DNA of 64,000 bases from CAZQKW01 sp964594075 (GTDB lineage: Bacteria; Desulfobacterota; WTBG01; CAIYCZ01). Within the stretch, counting starts at the first letter, position 1. Each line of letters opens with the position of its first letter. The translations under genes were made by a program, and so were the position numbers. Positions 18,002 through 27,333 of this stretch are shown here, one piece after another. The stretch is from contig CAZQKW010000014.1 of NCBI GenBank assembly GCA_964594075.1, positions 8,970 through 72,969 on the forward strand, given 5' to 3'. The notes under the pieces are model-generated. The model saw only the letters and a program-made list of their open reading frames with translations. It was not told the DNA's origin and searched no databases.

Positions 18002-18799
18002 TTATTTTTTCGGCAGTTTATAACCCTTCATCGTCGCCCATTGGTTGGGCGTCATATAGGACTGCAACGCCAGCCGCGTTTTCAGATGTTTTATGTAGTT
18101 TAACTCTTCTTTAAGGTCTTCAATTTCATTGGGGATACCTGCGCTCTCGTATTTGATGTAAAAATCCTGCGGTTTTTTCCACGGCCCTGAAGACATCATG
18201 ACAATTGAAATCGTTAAGTATAATACACCGCCAACCACAATCTTTTTTTCCATCGTTTTTGCTTTTCGCGCCACTATAAGAAGCACGATGCTCACAATGA
18301 GAAAGACCAGCATAATTACATTTGAAACCTGCGCCATAGCCTCAAGGGGCACGCGGAATGAGTAATTGTCCATATAGATTTCAAAGGTCCAGATGCCTAA
18401 AAAAATGGCAAACATGAACGCAACGGTGTTTTTCAGCACCCGCGTCCGCCAAAGAATGTGAAGCATTATCCACCCGGCCAGCATATAATAATACCCGCCA
18501 AGCATTTTGATATTAAGGTCGCTGAACTGAAGTATTTTCCCCGTGGGAACTTCAATAAACGGAATTTCGCCGATTACCTGCCACATCAATATGCCGGCGT
18601 AAAACGCATACAGGTAGCCTCTGCTTTCCCTTTGGGCGGTGCACGCCTTATAAAACAAGCCGAGAAAAATAACCGCCAGAATCGGCAGAGCAAACAAATT
18701 GTAGTTCTCCACCGGCTTCATGCGAAACGGCAAAAATATCAGCAGCGACAACACAAAATATAAAATACCAGAAAACGCAACGGCGAGTGCCCTTAACAT
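18002..18799 (-). CDS. Unknown membrane protein, first gene of the redox operon
   Basis: A 265-residue protein from the ATG at 18799, chosen because AGGAGG lies 6 nt upstream; an upstream in-frame ATG at 18850 lacks this. About seven hydrophobic segments fill residues 1-205. The remaining C-terminal tail (about 60 residues) is charged and probably alpha-helical, containing EIEDLKEELNYIKHLKTRL. I do not recognise a family. It heads a four-gene minus-strand operon that ends in the bilin-reductase-like gene, driven by a strong promoter at 18958-18987. Confidence 0.7.
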   Translation of the reverse strand: MLRALAVAFSGILYFVLSLLIFLPFRMKPVENYNLFALPILAVIFLGLFYKACTAQRESRGYLYAFYAGILMWQVIGEIPFIEVPTGKILQFSDLNIKMLGGYYYMLAGWIMLHILWRTRVLKNTVAFMFAIFLGIWTFEIYMDNYSFRVPLEAMAQVSNVIMLVFLIVSIVLLIVARKAKTMEKKIVVGGVLYLTISIVMMSSGPWKKPQDFYIKYESAGIPNEIEDLKEELNYIKHLKTRLALQSYMTPNQWATMKGYKLPKK

Positions 18800-18941
18800 G
18801 GCTGTCCTCCTTTTGTATCGTTCAGATTGATTTTGCGAGATTGGTTGCATGGAAGATACGGTGAGGCAACGATTGAACTGGTTTTAGAGTTCATAATGCT
18901 TTATACTCGAGTCATTCGCATTCCGGCGCAGAGATATGTCT

Positions 18942-18955
18942 ATGAGTACGCTCAC
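18942..18955. promoter_or_regulatory. Candidate TetR operator 2
   Basis: ATGAGTACGCTCAC, matching 11 of 14 positions of the perfect palindrome ATGAGTATACTCAT at 26523-26536. It lies just downstream of the -10 box of the promoter at 18958-18987, over the expected transcription start, as in the TetR gene promoter. Confidence 0.5.
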
Positions 18956-18957
18956 AC

Positions 18958-18987
18958 TATATAGCCAAAACGTAACTTTGATGTCAA
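18958..18987 (-). promoter_or_regulatory. Promoter of the 18002-15359 redox operon
   Basis: On the minus strand TTGACA, an 18-bp spacer and TATATA, a good sigma-70 match. Transcription would start near 18951 and read the membrane proteins, the [4Fe-4S] protein and the bilin-reductase-like gene. Confidence 0.65.
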
Positions 18988-19014
18988 GAAAATTTATGCC
19001 TGCCGAAAATGAAT

Positions 19015-19040
19015 AAGCCTGCCTCAAACGAGGCAGGCTT
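19015..19040 (-). terminator. Hairpin after the DUF1329 gene
   Basis: A perfect 11-bp stem AAGCCTGCCTC / GAGGCAGGCTT with an AAAC loop (plus-strand reading), 37 bp downstream of the DUF1329 stop. The T-rich tract after it is short, so termination strength is uncertain. Confidence 0.65.
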
Positions 19041-19076
19041 ACAAATTATATGTTCATTTAGTTTTTGTTATTGTTA

Positions 19077-20387
19077 TCAATATCCACCTTTCTGCAAGTT
19101 GCTGATGGTGAACATGTTTTGATCAACCTTTCGCAGGCCAACCCCCTTGCATTCCTGCATGCTTGAGCCGGCATGAATCCGTTGGAAATCCATGAATTCT
19201 GTGCCCACAATTACCCGCTTCATTTCGCCCGTTGCCTCTGACTGGCAATCGCCCGTCCAGTTCTCAAAGCATTTCCAAAATCTATCCAGCGAATCATAAA
19301 CTTCCTTCCACATAATATAGTAACTTTCCGGGTCAATATACCACACCCATTTCTTATAGATGTAATTGGGATCCTTGCTGACGCATTCAATGATTATTGT
19401 ATTTACCCGTTCGCGATTTATGCCGTTGGGCATTGCCTGTCCATCAACCCGCTGCAGAAGTTTTAAATCTTGGTTTCTGGCGCACAACAGGTCTTTTCTA
19501 CCAATATATTTATAATTATTTCTGGGAATATGACCGTCCCATAAAAACTCATCATCATAAATCAAGTCAGAGCCGTCAATTGTGTCAGTCCGTTGCGCCG
19601 TTGAAATGCGGCGAATACGACGGAATTGGCTGTACCACATATACCCATCGTCGCTTTTGTTAAAATCAAGATAGCGGATATTAAACATGCGGGTGTTGAT
19701 AAATTCGGGGGGTTTGAAAAGATGGATGAAATAACCCCGACGAATACCCTTGGGATTGCTGGGCAAAAGATCAGGTTTCGGATCAACATCAACCCTACTC
19801 ACATAATAAAGCTCATACATATCCTGATTGGATACCCTTTCCGTGCGCGATCGAACTTCAACATTCGGCCCAATTCTGTACCAGTGCCAGGCATCGCCAT
19901 GGGTGTTGTGGTCAAAATTCCAGGCAACTTGCAGCCCTGCTTTTACCGGATCAGCTGTGTTTATGGTCGGGAACGGCATACCTGCAGTTTTGCCGTAATT
20001 CGTTATTATCCCCTGAGCGTCAACCTGGACAGTAGGGGCATATTTTTGTGTTGCTTCAAGCATTCCCTTCGTGTCTGTATACTTCTTATACGGGCTAATG
20101 GTAAACCAGAACCCATTCGGTTCATTCCATACTTCAGGTTTTGCGTAAACCCCGACGTATGATTCAGGAAGGAACTCCTTTATTTGTTCCACATTGCTTT
20201 TATCTATTTTCTTTCCCGCCCAGGTCTTTTCCCACTCGCGAACTTTTGCCAGTTCCTCATCGGTATAGGCAGTACCGGGGAACACAAGTTGCTCTGCATA
20301 AACCAGTACCGGTGCTGATAAAATGAACATCGCGAGCAGTATCATCAATGTCCTATATTTTATTTGTGCCGTTCTTATTACCCTCAT
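19077..20387 (-). CDS. DUF1329 family exported protein
   Basis: A 436-residue protein with an N-terminal signal peptide (hydrophobic segment about residues 13-30, ending VLVYAEQ). The mature part begins with FPGTAYTDEELAKVREW and contains the long beta-rich region typical of DUF1329, a family with a LolA/outer-membrane lipoprotein-sorting-like fold. DUF1329 genes are repeatedly found beside DUF1302, YCF48-like and RND exporter genes, exactly as here. It follows the DUF1302 gene after 54 bp. Probably periplasmic, handling a hydrophobic cargo between the inner and outer membrane; the cargo is unknown. Confidence 0.85.
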   Translation of the reverse strand: MRVIRTAQIKYRTLMILLAMFILSAPVLVYAEQLVFPGTAYTDEELAKVREWEKTWAGKKIDKSNVEQIKEFLPESYVGVYAKPEVWNEPNGFWFTISPYKKYTDTKGMLEATQKYAPTVQVDAQGIITNYGKTAGMPFPTINTADPVKAGLQVAWNFDHNTHGDAWHWYRIGPNVEVRSRTERVSNQDMYELYYVSRVDVDPKPDLLPSNPKGIRRGYFIHLFKPPEFINTRMFNIRYLDFNKSDDGYMWYSQFRRIRRISTAQRTDTIDGSDLIYDDEFLWDGHIPRNNYKYIGRKDLLCARNQDLKLLQRVDGQAMPNGINRERVNTIIIECVSKDPNYIYKKWVWYIDPESYYIMWKEVYDSLDRFWKCFENWTGDCQSEATGEMKRVIVGTEFMDFQRIHAGSSMQECKGVGLRKVDQNMFTISNLQKGGY

Positions 20388-20441
20388 GAATTAACCTCCT
20401 TCACTTAAATGTTTTTAAAAACCCTGTTCGCAACAACTTAT

Positions 20442-22004
20442 CTAAAATTCGTATCTCATGCGCAACAGCACGCTATCCTTATCATGCAGTCCCTTATTAG
20501 ACGGCGTCCGTGATCCATACATCGGATATCCAACTTCCCAGCGCCAGTGATTCCCGGGCACATAGGCAATGATCGGGCAAATAAAATACTTGCCGATAGG
20601 ATTGTAGCTTCCTGTGAACATGAACATGAGTTGCTGGTGCCATACGAACTGCTGCACATTCCATGCAATTTCAGCCGAGTGGGCAGCGCCGCGGCGATGA
20701 CCACGGCCGCTCTCGGCAATGATAATGTCGTCGTCCCAGTTAAACACCCGCTCATAAAAGAAGGTGAGGCTTACGTCCATCATCTTGTCGTCGCAGTACT
20801 TATGAGTAAATTCACCAAAAGCGAATTTGTCGCTCCAGTTAAGCCCCATGCCGAATGTGTCTCGTCCAACGGTATCATAGACTGAGCCGCTGTCGGCATT
20901 GGTGCCGCGATTATACGGCTCATCAAAGTTATAAAACCATTCCAGCCGCCACACTGAATCACCCAAAAATTCGGAAACCGTCTGCGCTGTGCCGCCGATC
21001 ATTTTATAACGAGGGTATCTAAATAGCGTCTCATTAGGAAAATAGACTTTCTGCGGTTTGTCCGTTATTGAACCTATGATGCCTTTGGCAATATAATTTG
21101 AAAAGAAGGCGCTGGGCAGCTTCTGAGCCTGGGTGATGGGCGCATCATACAGGCCATCAAAATATACCAGAGTCCAGTCAATATTCCAGGTATAACCGCG
21201 CACCCGCAAACCGAATTCATAATTCTTAAGCTGCCAGCCCGGCGCATCCCGACGTGCTTTTTCAAACAGCCAGGTGGTAACACCATAGGGCAGATAAGGA
21301 TAAAATGGATTTGCGTCAACCGGGTTAGGGCCATAGTGGGTGCCCTCAACCGGCAGCCGTGCGGGGCGAAAATCACCGGGAATGTAGAGCATTTCAAACA
21401 GCAAGTTCCCCGGCAGTTGCGATTGGTAAGTGCCGCGCAGCATAAACAGGCCAAGCTTTATCTCTTCCCATGCATCTACGCCGGGAGACCCAAGACGCAC
21501 ATCTATGGGGTTGATAATATCAACGGTTCTCTTGATGTCAGTCTCGCCCCATACGACGATCTGCTGCCCGATGCGCAAATTGAATGGTCCGCGAATATAA
21601 TCAATATAGGCTTCTGAAAGCAAGTCTCTATCCTGAGCACGGCTATACCAGTTGCGCTGAACATCAGGTATTGCCGAACGGTGCTTGTCGTCAAATACCG
21701 GGGACAGTTCATACCAGTATTTCACACCGCCAAAGAAATTAAGCTGCTCTTCCGGGCAGTCTTTAATTTTAAACAGACCCTCAATGACATAACTGAAGCG
21801 GTTATAATCAAGATGGGTTCTGTGATACCGCTTATATTCCTTGCTGTTCATCTGCGTGCGCAGATACGCAGTCTGCTTGATCGTGCCGTTGAGAATAATC
21901 TTCTCATCGGCGAGCCTGACCTCTGCGCGACTTGAGGTAACGTGCAAGACCGTCATCAGAAAAGCAGTGAGAATGATACCTGAAAAAACAATTTTTCTTT
22001 TCAT
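20442..22004 (-). CDS. DUF1302 family outer-membrane protein
   Basis: A 520-residue protein with a signal peptide (residues 1-27, ending SSRAEV) followed by a beta-strand-rich region and a C-terminus LLRMRYEF ending in Phe, the usual signature of an outer-membrane beta-barrel. The block GPFNLRIGQQIVVWGETD is characteristic of DUF1302. It is probably the outer-membrane partner of the RND protein at 22281-24677, with DUF1329 as periplasmic component. It is separated from the RND gene by 276 bp that contain repeat copy R2-B, so the operon may be split or have its own promoter there. Confidence 0.85.
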   Translation of the reverse strand: MKRKIVFSGIILTAFLMTVLHVTSSRAEVRLADEKIILNGTIKQTAYLRTQMNSKEYKRYHRTHLDYNRFSYVIEGLFKIKDCPEEQLNFFGGVKYWYELSPVFDDKHRSAIPDVQRNWYSRAQDRDLLSEAYIDYIRGPFNLRIGQQIVVWGETDIKRTVDIINPIDVRLGSPGVDAWEEIKLGLFMLRGTYQSQLPGNLLFEMLYIPGDFRPARLPVEGTHYGPNPVDANPFYPYLPYGVTTWLFEKARRDAPGWQLKNYEFGLRVRGYTWNIDWTLVYFDGLYDAPITQAQKLPSAFFSNYIAKGIIGSITDKPQKVYFPNETLFRYPRYKMIGGTAQTVSEFLGDSVWRLEWFYNFDEPYNRGTNADSGSVYDTVGRDTFGMGLNWSDKFAFGEFTHKYCDDKMMDVSLTFFYERVFNWDDDIIIAESGRGHRRGAAHSAEIAWNVQQFVWHQQLMFMFTGSYNPIGKYFICPIIAYVPGNHWRWEVGYPMYGSRTPSNKGLHDKDSVLLRMRYEF

Positions 22005-22151
22005 ACCAAATGCCCTCCCTTGTTTAATTGCTTAAATCAAAAAACACTCTAACTCACCTGTCCTGCTTGATATATGCTATTAAACTACAACTGGTTGCTA
22101 TACCCTCTATTAAATCACTATGGTTATGTCAAGCTAAAAATTTACTTCTCT

Positions 22152-22276
22152 TCTGTCTTGTCCATCATAGCAGATTAACTCGTTATATATGCTTCCTTTT
22201 TGGCAGTTGCAATTGCCAATTCCCGCGCTGCGGGACTCGCAATGACCGTTACAATGGGTGTATGAAAGAACTGGTA
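22152..22276 (+). repeat. Dispersed repeat family R2, copy B (short)
   Basis: CTTGTCC...GCAGATTAACTCGTTATATA, TTTTTGGCAGTTGCAATTGC, CCCGCGCTGCGGGACTCGCA, ATGACCGTTACAATGGGTGT. It lacks the distal third seen in copy C and runs up to the stop codon of the RND gene. Confidence 0.7.
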
Positions 22277-22280
22277 GTTA

Positions 22281-24677
22281 TTAATTCTTTCTTTTTGCAG
22301 TTATAAATTTGGGTTTAAACAGCGCAATAAAACTGGGCACGACAAATATAGCGCCGAACATGTTAATCACCAGAACAATTGCCAGCAGCAGCCCCATTAA
22401 AGCTTGAAACATCAGCTTTGACATTGCCCAGAAAGCAAGGCTCACAATGAGTGTTAATCCGATATACAGCACCGCCTTGCCTGATGTCCCCAGGGCAACA
22501 GCAATCGCATCATTCAGCTCGCGCCGATTGTCGCGGTATTCCTCAATAATACGCCCTACTATATAAATCGCATAATCCACCCCAAGCCCCATGCCGACCG
22601 ACGCTACCGGCAGTGTGGCCGTGGTCAGCGGGATTGGCGGATTGTTAAGGGTCATGAATGACTGCGTGAGAAAGGTTGAGGTAAGCAATGGCAGTGTGAT
22701 AAAGATAGCCGCCACAAAAGACTGGAAGAAAACCGTAACAAAAAAGAAACACATAATGTAGGCGGCAAGCGTTGTCAGATTATTGTATTCCACCAGGGTT
22801 TCATTAATGCCGGCTTGAACACCGCAGGTGCCGCCTGCGAGACGGTAATTGAAGGTAAAGGTGTCCTCTTTATCGTTTATCACTGCGGTAATTTTCTTAC
22901 CCGCTTCAGATTCTTCTCTGACAAACTTATTGACCCTCGCTATTACTTCGGTAATGGCGTCTGCAGTCTTGTCGCGCATGAACAGCACAATATTTGCCGC
23001 CTTCTCATCCGCGTCCAGATATTTATCCCAGTCGCCCGGTGAACCAGTATAATAAACCAGCCGCCAAAGCTGCTTGAGCTGCATATCATTGGTCGGCGGG
23101 AACAGCCAGTTGGGATCGGAATCGCGCACCGCTCGGTTAAAATTTGGTATGGGTCCGTTCAGGCTGCCCACGAACATGATGCGTTGGTTCGGCGTGCGCG
23201 ACATATAACGAACAAACTTAATGATGTCGCGGATTACGGTCGGGTTATTCTGGGCAAAGGCTTTATCCGTCTCACACACCACATACATTGGGTTGAGCAG
23301 CGGCATGTTGAAAATGATCCGGAATGCGTCCACATTATAGCGGTGAAACGGCCACAGTATTTCTGACCCAGGCACAACGTTTCCTACCGGCAGCTTGAAT
23401 TGCTGGAAAAATCCCCAGACGGTCACTATCAATGTTATTGCCAGGATCGGGATTTTGGCTTTTCGACAGATAAAATAGCCAATGCCGTGCAGCATCCGGT
23501 CCATAAACCCTTCTTTTTCAGGAGTTGTTTGCAGTGGAAAGTAGGAAAAAATTATCGGCAGGAGGAAAAAGGCAATAAAAACCGTCCCAAAGGCCCAGAA
23601 CGCACAGGAAATGGTAATCTTATAGAGAATATCTATGGGGGTGATGGCAATTATGATTATACCGGATGAGTCCGTTATAACGCCTGCCACTCCCGGCACA
23701 AACAGGCTGGCAATTATCTTCTTGCAGGCTTCCTTGCCCTCGCCAAGCTTGGATGCCTCCTCACGGTAGCGCTTCACCACCTGCACCGAGTGCGAAGCGG
23801 ACATAGCGCCGATGAGAAATGGAAATACCAGCACCAGCGGATCAAGGTTGAAGTTCAGCATGGCAAGAAATCCCAGACCCCATACCGCGCTTAACAACGC
23901 TGCAAAAACCGGCATCACCATGCCGCGCTTGGTGCGAAAGAAGATCAAAAACATCACCAGCATGCCGATGATGGTATAGGCAAATATTTTTATTGCCTGC
24001 GGCACATAGCTTTCAATGTAGCCAATATGCATGGGGTTCCCGGCAATGGCAACAAAATGATTATCATCCTCATATTTCTTGCGGAGCTCCTGCAATTCCT
24101 TATAGGTGGTTTTATAATCCATCTGCTCTTCAAAAAAATCCACTTGAATAAGCGCTTTCTGACTGTCAAGGGATACCAGGGCCGGATAACAAATTGGATT
24201 GCCGTAGATAACCAGCCGCAGCCGTTTTATCTCTTCTTCAGTTTTCGGCACTTCAGGGAACATGACCGGCACCGAAACATATCCCTCTGGCTTGGCTTTG
24301 AACTCCTTTATTTTTCTGCTGGCTATGGACACAATCTTATAGCGGTCAACCGCATTAAAGGTGAGCAGGTCTTCGGTAATGCCTTTTACCTTGGTCAAGG
24401 TCTCAACATTAAAAATATCCTGATACTTGCCGGTCGTCCTCACCCCCAGCATAATCAGAATCTGGTTGGCGCCGCCAAATTTATTGCGGATTTCATTATG
24501 CAGTTTAATGTAAGGGTGTTTTTGCGGCAGCAAGTCGGCAAACACGGTCTTTACCGACAGCTTGCGGCACTGCCAGGCAAAAAACAGAGTTACAATGATG
24601 GCAATGGCGAGGTAAATGTTGCGTTTTTCTATGACGTGGTCTGCAATTCTTTCCATAAATGATTGTGGGTTAGCCAT
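22281..24677 (-). CDS. RND superfamily exporter (MMPL/HpnN-like)
   Basis: A 798-residue inner-membrane transporter with two matching halves: TM1 (about 20-38), a periplasmic loop, five TMs (about 225-400), then TM7 (about 408-428), a second loop and five TMs (about 625-790). FGGANQILIML, ASHSVQVVKRY and VGMGLGVDYAIYIVGRIIEE match MMPL-type RND proteins that move lipids or other hydrophobic compounds. AGGGAT precedes the ATG. It is 72 bp after the YCF48-like lipoprotein gene and upstream of DUF1302/DUF1329, forming the four-part set found in many proteobacteria. No periplasmic adaptor (MFP) gene is present, as usual for this type. Confidence 0.88.
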   Translation of the reverse strand: MANPQSFMERIADHVIEKRNIYLAIAIIVTLFFAWQCRKLSVKTVFADLLPQKHPYIKLHNEIRNKFGGANQILIMLGVRTTGKYQDIFNVETLTKVKGITEDLLTFNAVDRYKIVSIASRKIKEFKAKPEGYVSVPVMFPEVPKTEEEIKRLRLVIYGNPICYPALVSLDSQKALIQVDFFEEQMDYKTTYKELQELRKKYEDDNHFVAIAGNPMHIGYIESYVPQAIKIFAYTIIGMLVMFLIFFRTKRGMVMPVFAALLSAVWGLGFLAMLNFNLDPLVLVFPFLIGAMSASHSVQVVKRYREEASKLGEGKEACKKIIASLFVPGVAGVITDSSGIIIIAITPIDILYKITISCAFWAFGTVFIAFFLLPIIFSYFPLQTTPEKEGFMDRMLHGIGYFICRKAKIPILAITLIVTVWGFFQQFKLPVGNVVPGSEILWPFHRYNVDAFRIIFNMPLLNPMYVVCETDKAFAQNNPTVIRDIIKFVRYMSRTPNQRIMFVGSLNGPIPNFNRAVRDSDPNWLFPPTNDMQLKQLWRLVYYTGSPGDWDKYLDADEKAANIVLFMRDKTADAITEVIARVNKFVREESEAGKKITAVINDKEDTFTFNYRLAGGTCGVQAGINETLVEYNNLTTLAAYIMCFFFVTVFFQSFVAAIFITLPLLTSTFLTQSFMTLNNPPIPLTTATLPVASVGMGLGVDYAIYIVGRIIEEYRDNRRELNDAIAVALGTSGKAVLYIGLTLIVSLAFWAMSKLMFQALMGLLLAIVLVINMFGAIFVVPSFIALFKPKFITAKRKN

Positions 24678-24749
24678 GTCTCAATCCCTTTCAAAAAAAT
24701 TGATTCGGTCGTAAAATCGTCTGTCAGCCCGTTGTTTGATGGATTTTTT

Positions 24750-25838
24750 TTACTCTGACATCATTTTTTCAAAACGTGCCAAGATGTCATTGAAAAATGC
24801 AAACGCTTTGGAATCATATGAAAGACCGGAATGGAATTCCCAGTTCGTGCCTCCGTCCTCAGTGCTGATAACCGTGCCACTGGCGCCGACTATCCAGCCT
24901 TTTTTTGGACTGGTAAAAAAAACATCCCGAAACCAGAGTTTTGACTTGATGGTTTCTTCTTCAAATTTCCACGTCAGACCGCCGTCCCCCGATGTGAGGT
25001 ATGCCCCTTTGTCGCCGACACACCACCCTCTGCCATTTTTGATAAAAATAGTATAGAGAGGTAGATCCGTATTACTGTTCAGCGGATCCCAGGTGGCGCC
25101 GCCATCCGTGGTATGCAGAATGACGCCAAAATTGCCGCACGCCCAGCCATTACGGGCATCGGTAAATGTTACACAGAAAAGTGTCGGCCGCGGGCGTTCG
25201 TATTCGTCCTCAAGGCTTTCTCGCTCAAAAATTTTAGGCATAACCGGCATCCAGGTGGCACCGCCATCAGTGGTGCGAACCATGGCACCCGCCTCGCCTA
25301 CTATAAAGCCGTTCTGACGGTCAACAAAATGGACATTATTATAAATTTTATCTGCCTCAGGCTGTTGTGAGACCCAGGTAGCGCCGCCATCCGTGGTATG
25401 AATAATCGTGGAATATTCTCCCACTGCCCAGCCGTAATCCTTGTCAGTGAATGATATGCCAAATAAATGCTTGGTGGTTCCTGAATTCTGTTTAACCCAG
25501 GTGGCGCCGCCATCCGTGGTATGGATAATAACTCCGTCAATGCCAATAACCCATCCGGTTTTACTGTCAATAAACACCCCGTCAACCAGCAGGGTTTTAA
25601 TTCCTGAATCCTGGCTAACCCAGTTTTTTCCACCGTCACTGGAATGATGGATCGTTCCATAATTCCCAACAATCCATATGTTATTATCATCCGGCGCCAT
25701 TACACCGTGCACATTTTCCGCTGTTATAAATGGTATTTTGGGCGCCTCAAATTTTTCACCGGTTTTGCACCCGCCAACCACTGTAGCAAAAGCTGTAAGA
25801 ATGATGACCGAACACGCCGTATAAAATGTTTTATTCAT
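24750..25838 (-). CDS. YCF48-like beta-propeller lipoprotein
   Basis: A 362-residue protein from the ATG at 25838, which has AAAGGGG 8 nt upstream (an earlier ATG at 25859 does not). A lipoprotein signal ends in VVGGC. The rest is about seven repeats with the pattern G-W-x-V-G-x-x-G-x-I-x-x-T-x-D-G-G-x-x-W, the YCF48/BNR-type propeller. YCF48 itself assists photosystem II assembly, but bacterial relatives next to RND/DUF1302/DUF1329 genes are thought to act in the same export system. The repeats are so regular at DNA level (GCGCCGCCATCCGTGGT recurs) that this gene is itself a source of internal recombination. Confidence 0.85.
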   Translation of the reverse strand: MNKTFYTACSVIILTAFATVVGGCKTGEKFEAPKIPFITAENVHGVMAPDDNNIWIVGNYGTIHHSSDGGKNWVSQDSGIKTLLVDGVFIDSKTGWVIGIDGVIIHTTDGGATWVKQNSGTTKHLFGISFTDKDYGWAVGEYSTIIHTTDGGATWVSQQPEADKIYNNVHFVDRQNGFIVGEAGAMVRTTDGGATWMPVMPKIFERESLEDEYERPRPTLFCVTFTDARNGWACGNFGVILHTTDGGATWDPLNSNTDLPLYTIFIKNGRGWCVGDKGAYLTSGDGGLTWKFEEETIKSKLWFRDVFFTSPKKGWIVGASGTVISTEDGGTNWEFHSGLSYDSKAFAFFNDILARFEKMMSE

Positions 25839-25859
25839 TGCGGGAACCCCTTTCTTCAT

Positions 25860-26493
25860 TGCCTGGTCTGTGTTTGAGCGTGCCTCAAATAAAAATAATA
25901 GTGCATTGTATATTCTGACAACACAAACAAGACATATTTAATTGGTGGTATTAAAACAGACAGGTTGAGACCCTTCGTAATCTTCCCTTTCAAGAATCCC
26001 AATTTCTTGCCCATCATTTTCACTCGTTGAATACCTGCGTCCCAAAAGGTATAAGTGCGAATGACTTTACAACGTGTCAATATATACAAAAGATTTTTTT
26101 TGCAAGGAGTTTTTTTTATTATGAAGGATGGTGTGCTAAAGGAAGCGGGCGACGTATCTGGAAAATGCTGGGGAATTGGTGCGCGTGATGTGGTCAATTT
26201 ATAAAGAGCAGAATAAGAAACACATGCAAGGACCTTCCGTGGGGGGTATCTCAATTGCCATCCGTGTTGAGAAGGAATACGGCCAATTTGAAAAGGAGAT
26301 ATTAGCGGCCTATATTTCCCATGGCACGACCAGCTTCGGAATCGTCCCATTTGATACACGTTCATAACTGCATTCCCTAAATGCTTACTGAATTTTCACA
26401 GGCTGGCTCAAAATTTGACGGGATATTTGCGCGCAGGCTTGTGAAGCATAGCGAACATTGTCATCTGCGTAACTTGATGGCCGGAAAATTTAC
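25860..26493. other. Intergenic region between YCF48-like and TetR genes
   Basis: About 630 bp separating divergent operons. On the minus strand there is a TTGACA near 26082 followed by AGTCATTCGCA; the same 11-mer occurs at 18911-18921 near the other operon promoter. No convincing -10 box follows at normal spacing. Two open frames on opposite strands (25856-26365 and 26176-26367) look like chance frames. Confidence 0.35.
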
Positions 26494-26523
26494 TTGACTT
26501 TAGATGCGGCTCTGCATTATTAA
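26494..26523 (+). promoter_or_regulatory. Promoter of the TetR gene
   Basis: TTGACT, an 18-bp spacer and TATTAA. Architecture, including the palindrome directly downstream, is the same as at 18958-18987. Transcription would start near 26530, so the ATG at 26523 cannot be the translation start. Confidence 0.6.
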
Positions 26524-26536
26524 TGAGTATACTCAT
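26523..26536. promoter_or_regulatory. Candidate TetR operator 1 (perfect palindrome)
   Basis: ATGAGTATACTCAT is identical to its reverse complement over 14 bp. It covers the expected start point of the TetR gene, the usual position for autorepression. An 11/14 match lies at 18942-18955. Confidence 0.6.
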
Positions 26537-26630
26537 ATATGCTATAATCGCAGATGTCAAGTATTATTTTGTTTGTGCTAACTTTCTGCCCAATAAACTG
26601 GCATCTTATAAATTTATTCCGGGTTTTATT

Positions 26631-27263
26631 TTGAAAAAGTCATATAAAAGAGAACAAAAAAAGAAAAGCACGCGCGATGCAATACTGCGCATTGCGCAAA
26701 AACTGTTTGCTGAAAAAGGATTTGAAAATACCGCGGTTGAGGATATCACCAGGCAGATCAACATCGCCCAGAGCACGTTCTTCAATTATTTCCCCCGCAA
26801 GGAAGATATCCTTCCCGAGATGTTTCGCAAAAAACTTCCGGCGATGAAGGATAAATGGACAGCTATTCTTGATTCAGCCACGCCCGTTAAGACCAAAATC
26901 CAGGATATTTTTAATACAACCGCACACTTTATTGCAAAAAATGAAAATATCAGCAGAGCCTTGCTGATAAACAATGTGTCTTCGCTGAATCAACGCTATG
27001 ATCGGTTCTTTTTTGAAGAATTCAGAATAATGGTAGCCAAAGTTCTGGAAAAAGGTCAGCAGGAAGGCTGCATTCGCCGTGATCTATCGGCAGAAAAACT
27101 CGCTGCAATGCTGGAGGGGGTTTTCAATTTGTTTGTTATAGATTGTCTGGTGAAGCGGATTTGCAAAATTTCCTCAGATGAACTCAATCAGCGGATTAAT
27201 CTGTGCCTGGAAGGCATTCTGGTCAAAGAAAACATTCCGTTACAGAAAACTGCCGACCTTTGA
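26631..27263 (+). CDS. TetR-family transcriptional regulator
   Basis: About 210 residues from a TTG at 26631 (GGG 7 nt upstream). The N-terminal helix-turn-helix domain has ILRIAQKLFAEKGFENTAVE and NIAQSTFFNYFPRKEDIL, a standard TetR DNA-binding region; the C-terminal about 140 residues are the ligand/dimer domain. The frame can be extended to an ATG at 26523, but that lies in the promoter and operator. It probably represses its own transcription and that of the following FAD enzyme, flavodoxin-like and bilin-reductase-like genes, and perhaps the operon at 18799-15359. The inducer is unknown. Confidence 0.85.
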   Translation: MKKSYKREQKKKSTRDAILRIAQKLFAEKGFENTAVEDITRQINIAQSTFFNYFPRKEDILPEMFRKKLPAMKDKWTAILDSATPVKTKIQDIFNTTAHFIAKNENISRALLINNVSSLNQRYDRFFFEEFRIMVAKVLEKGQQEGCIRRDLSAEKLAAMLEGVFNLFVIDCLVKRICKISSDELNQRINLCLEGILVKENIPLQKTADL

Positions 27264-27333
27264 ACTGCTGCGCAGCATGATACCGCAGGTGAGAGGACAA
27301 TAAACTTAACAACGACCAATCAGGAGGAAGACG

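Noticed and set aside
24750..25838. YCF48-like gene as evidence of photosynthesis together with bilin-reductase-like genes
   Set aside because: YCF48-type propellers are common in non-photosynthetic bacteria next to RND/DUF1302 genes, and no photosystem, phycobiliprotein or chlorophyll gene is present.
25856..26365. 169-codon minus-strand frame in the YCF48/TetR gap
   Set aside because: No ribosome binding site, odd composition, and it lies across the promoter region of divergent operons; most likely chance.
26176..26367. 63-codon plus-strand frame in the same gap
   Set aside because: Overlaps the previous frame on the other strand, with no motif or ribosome binding site.
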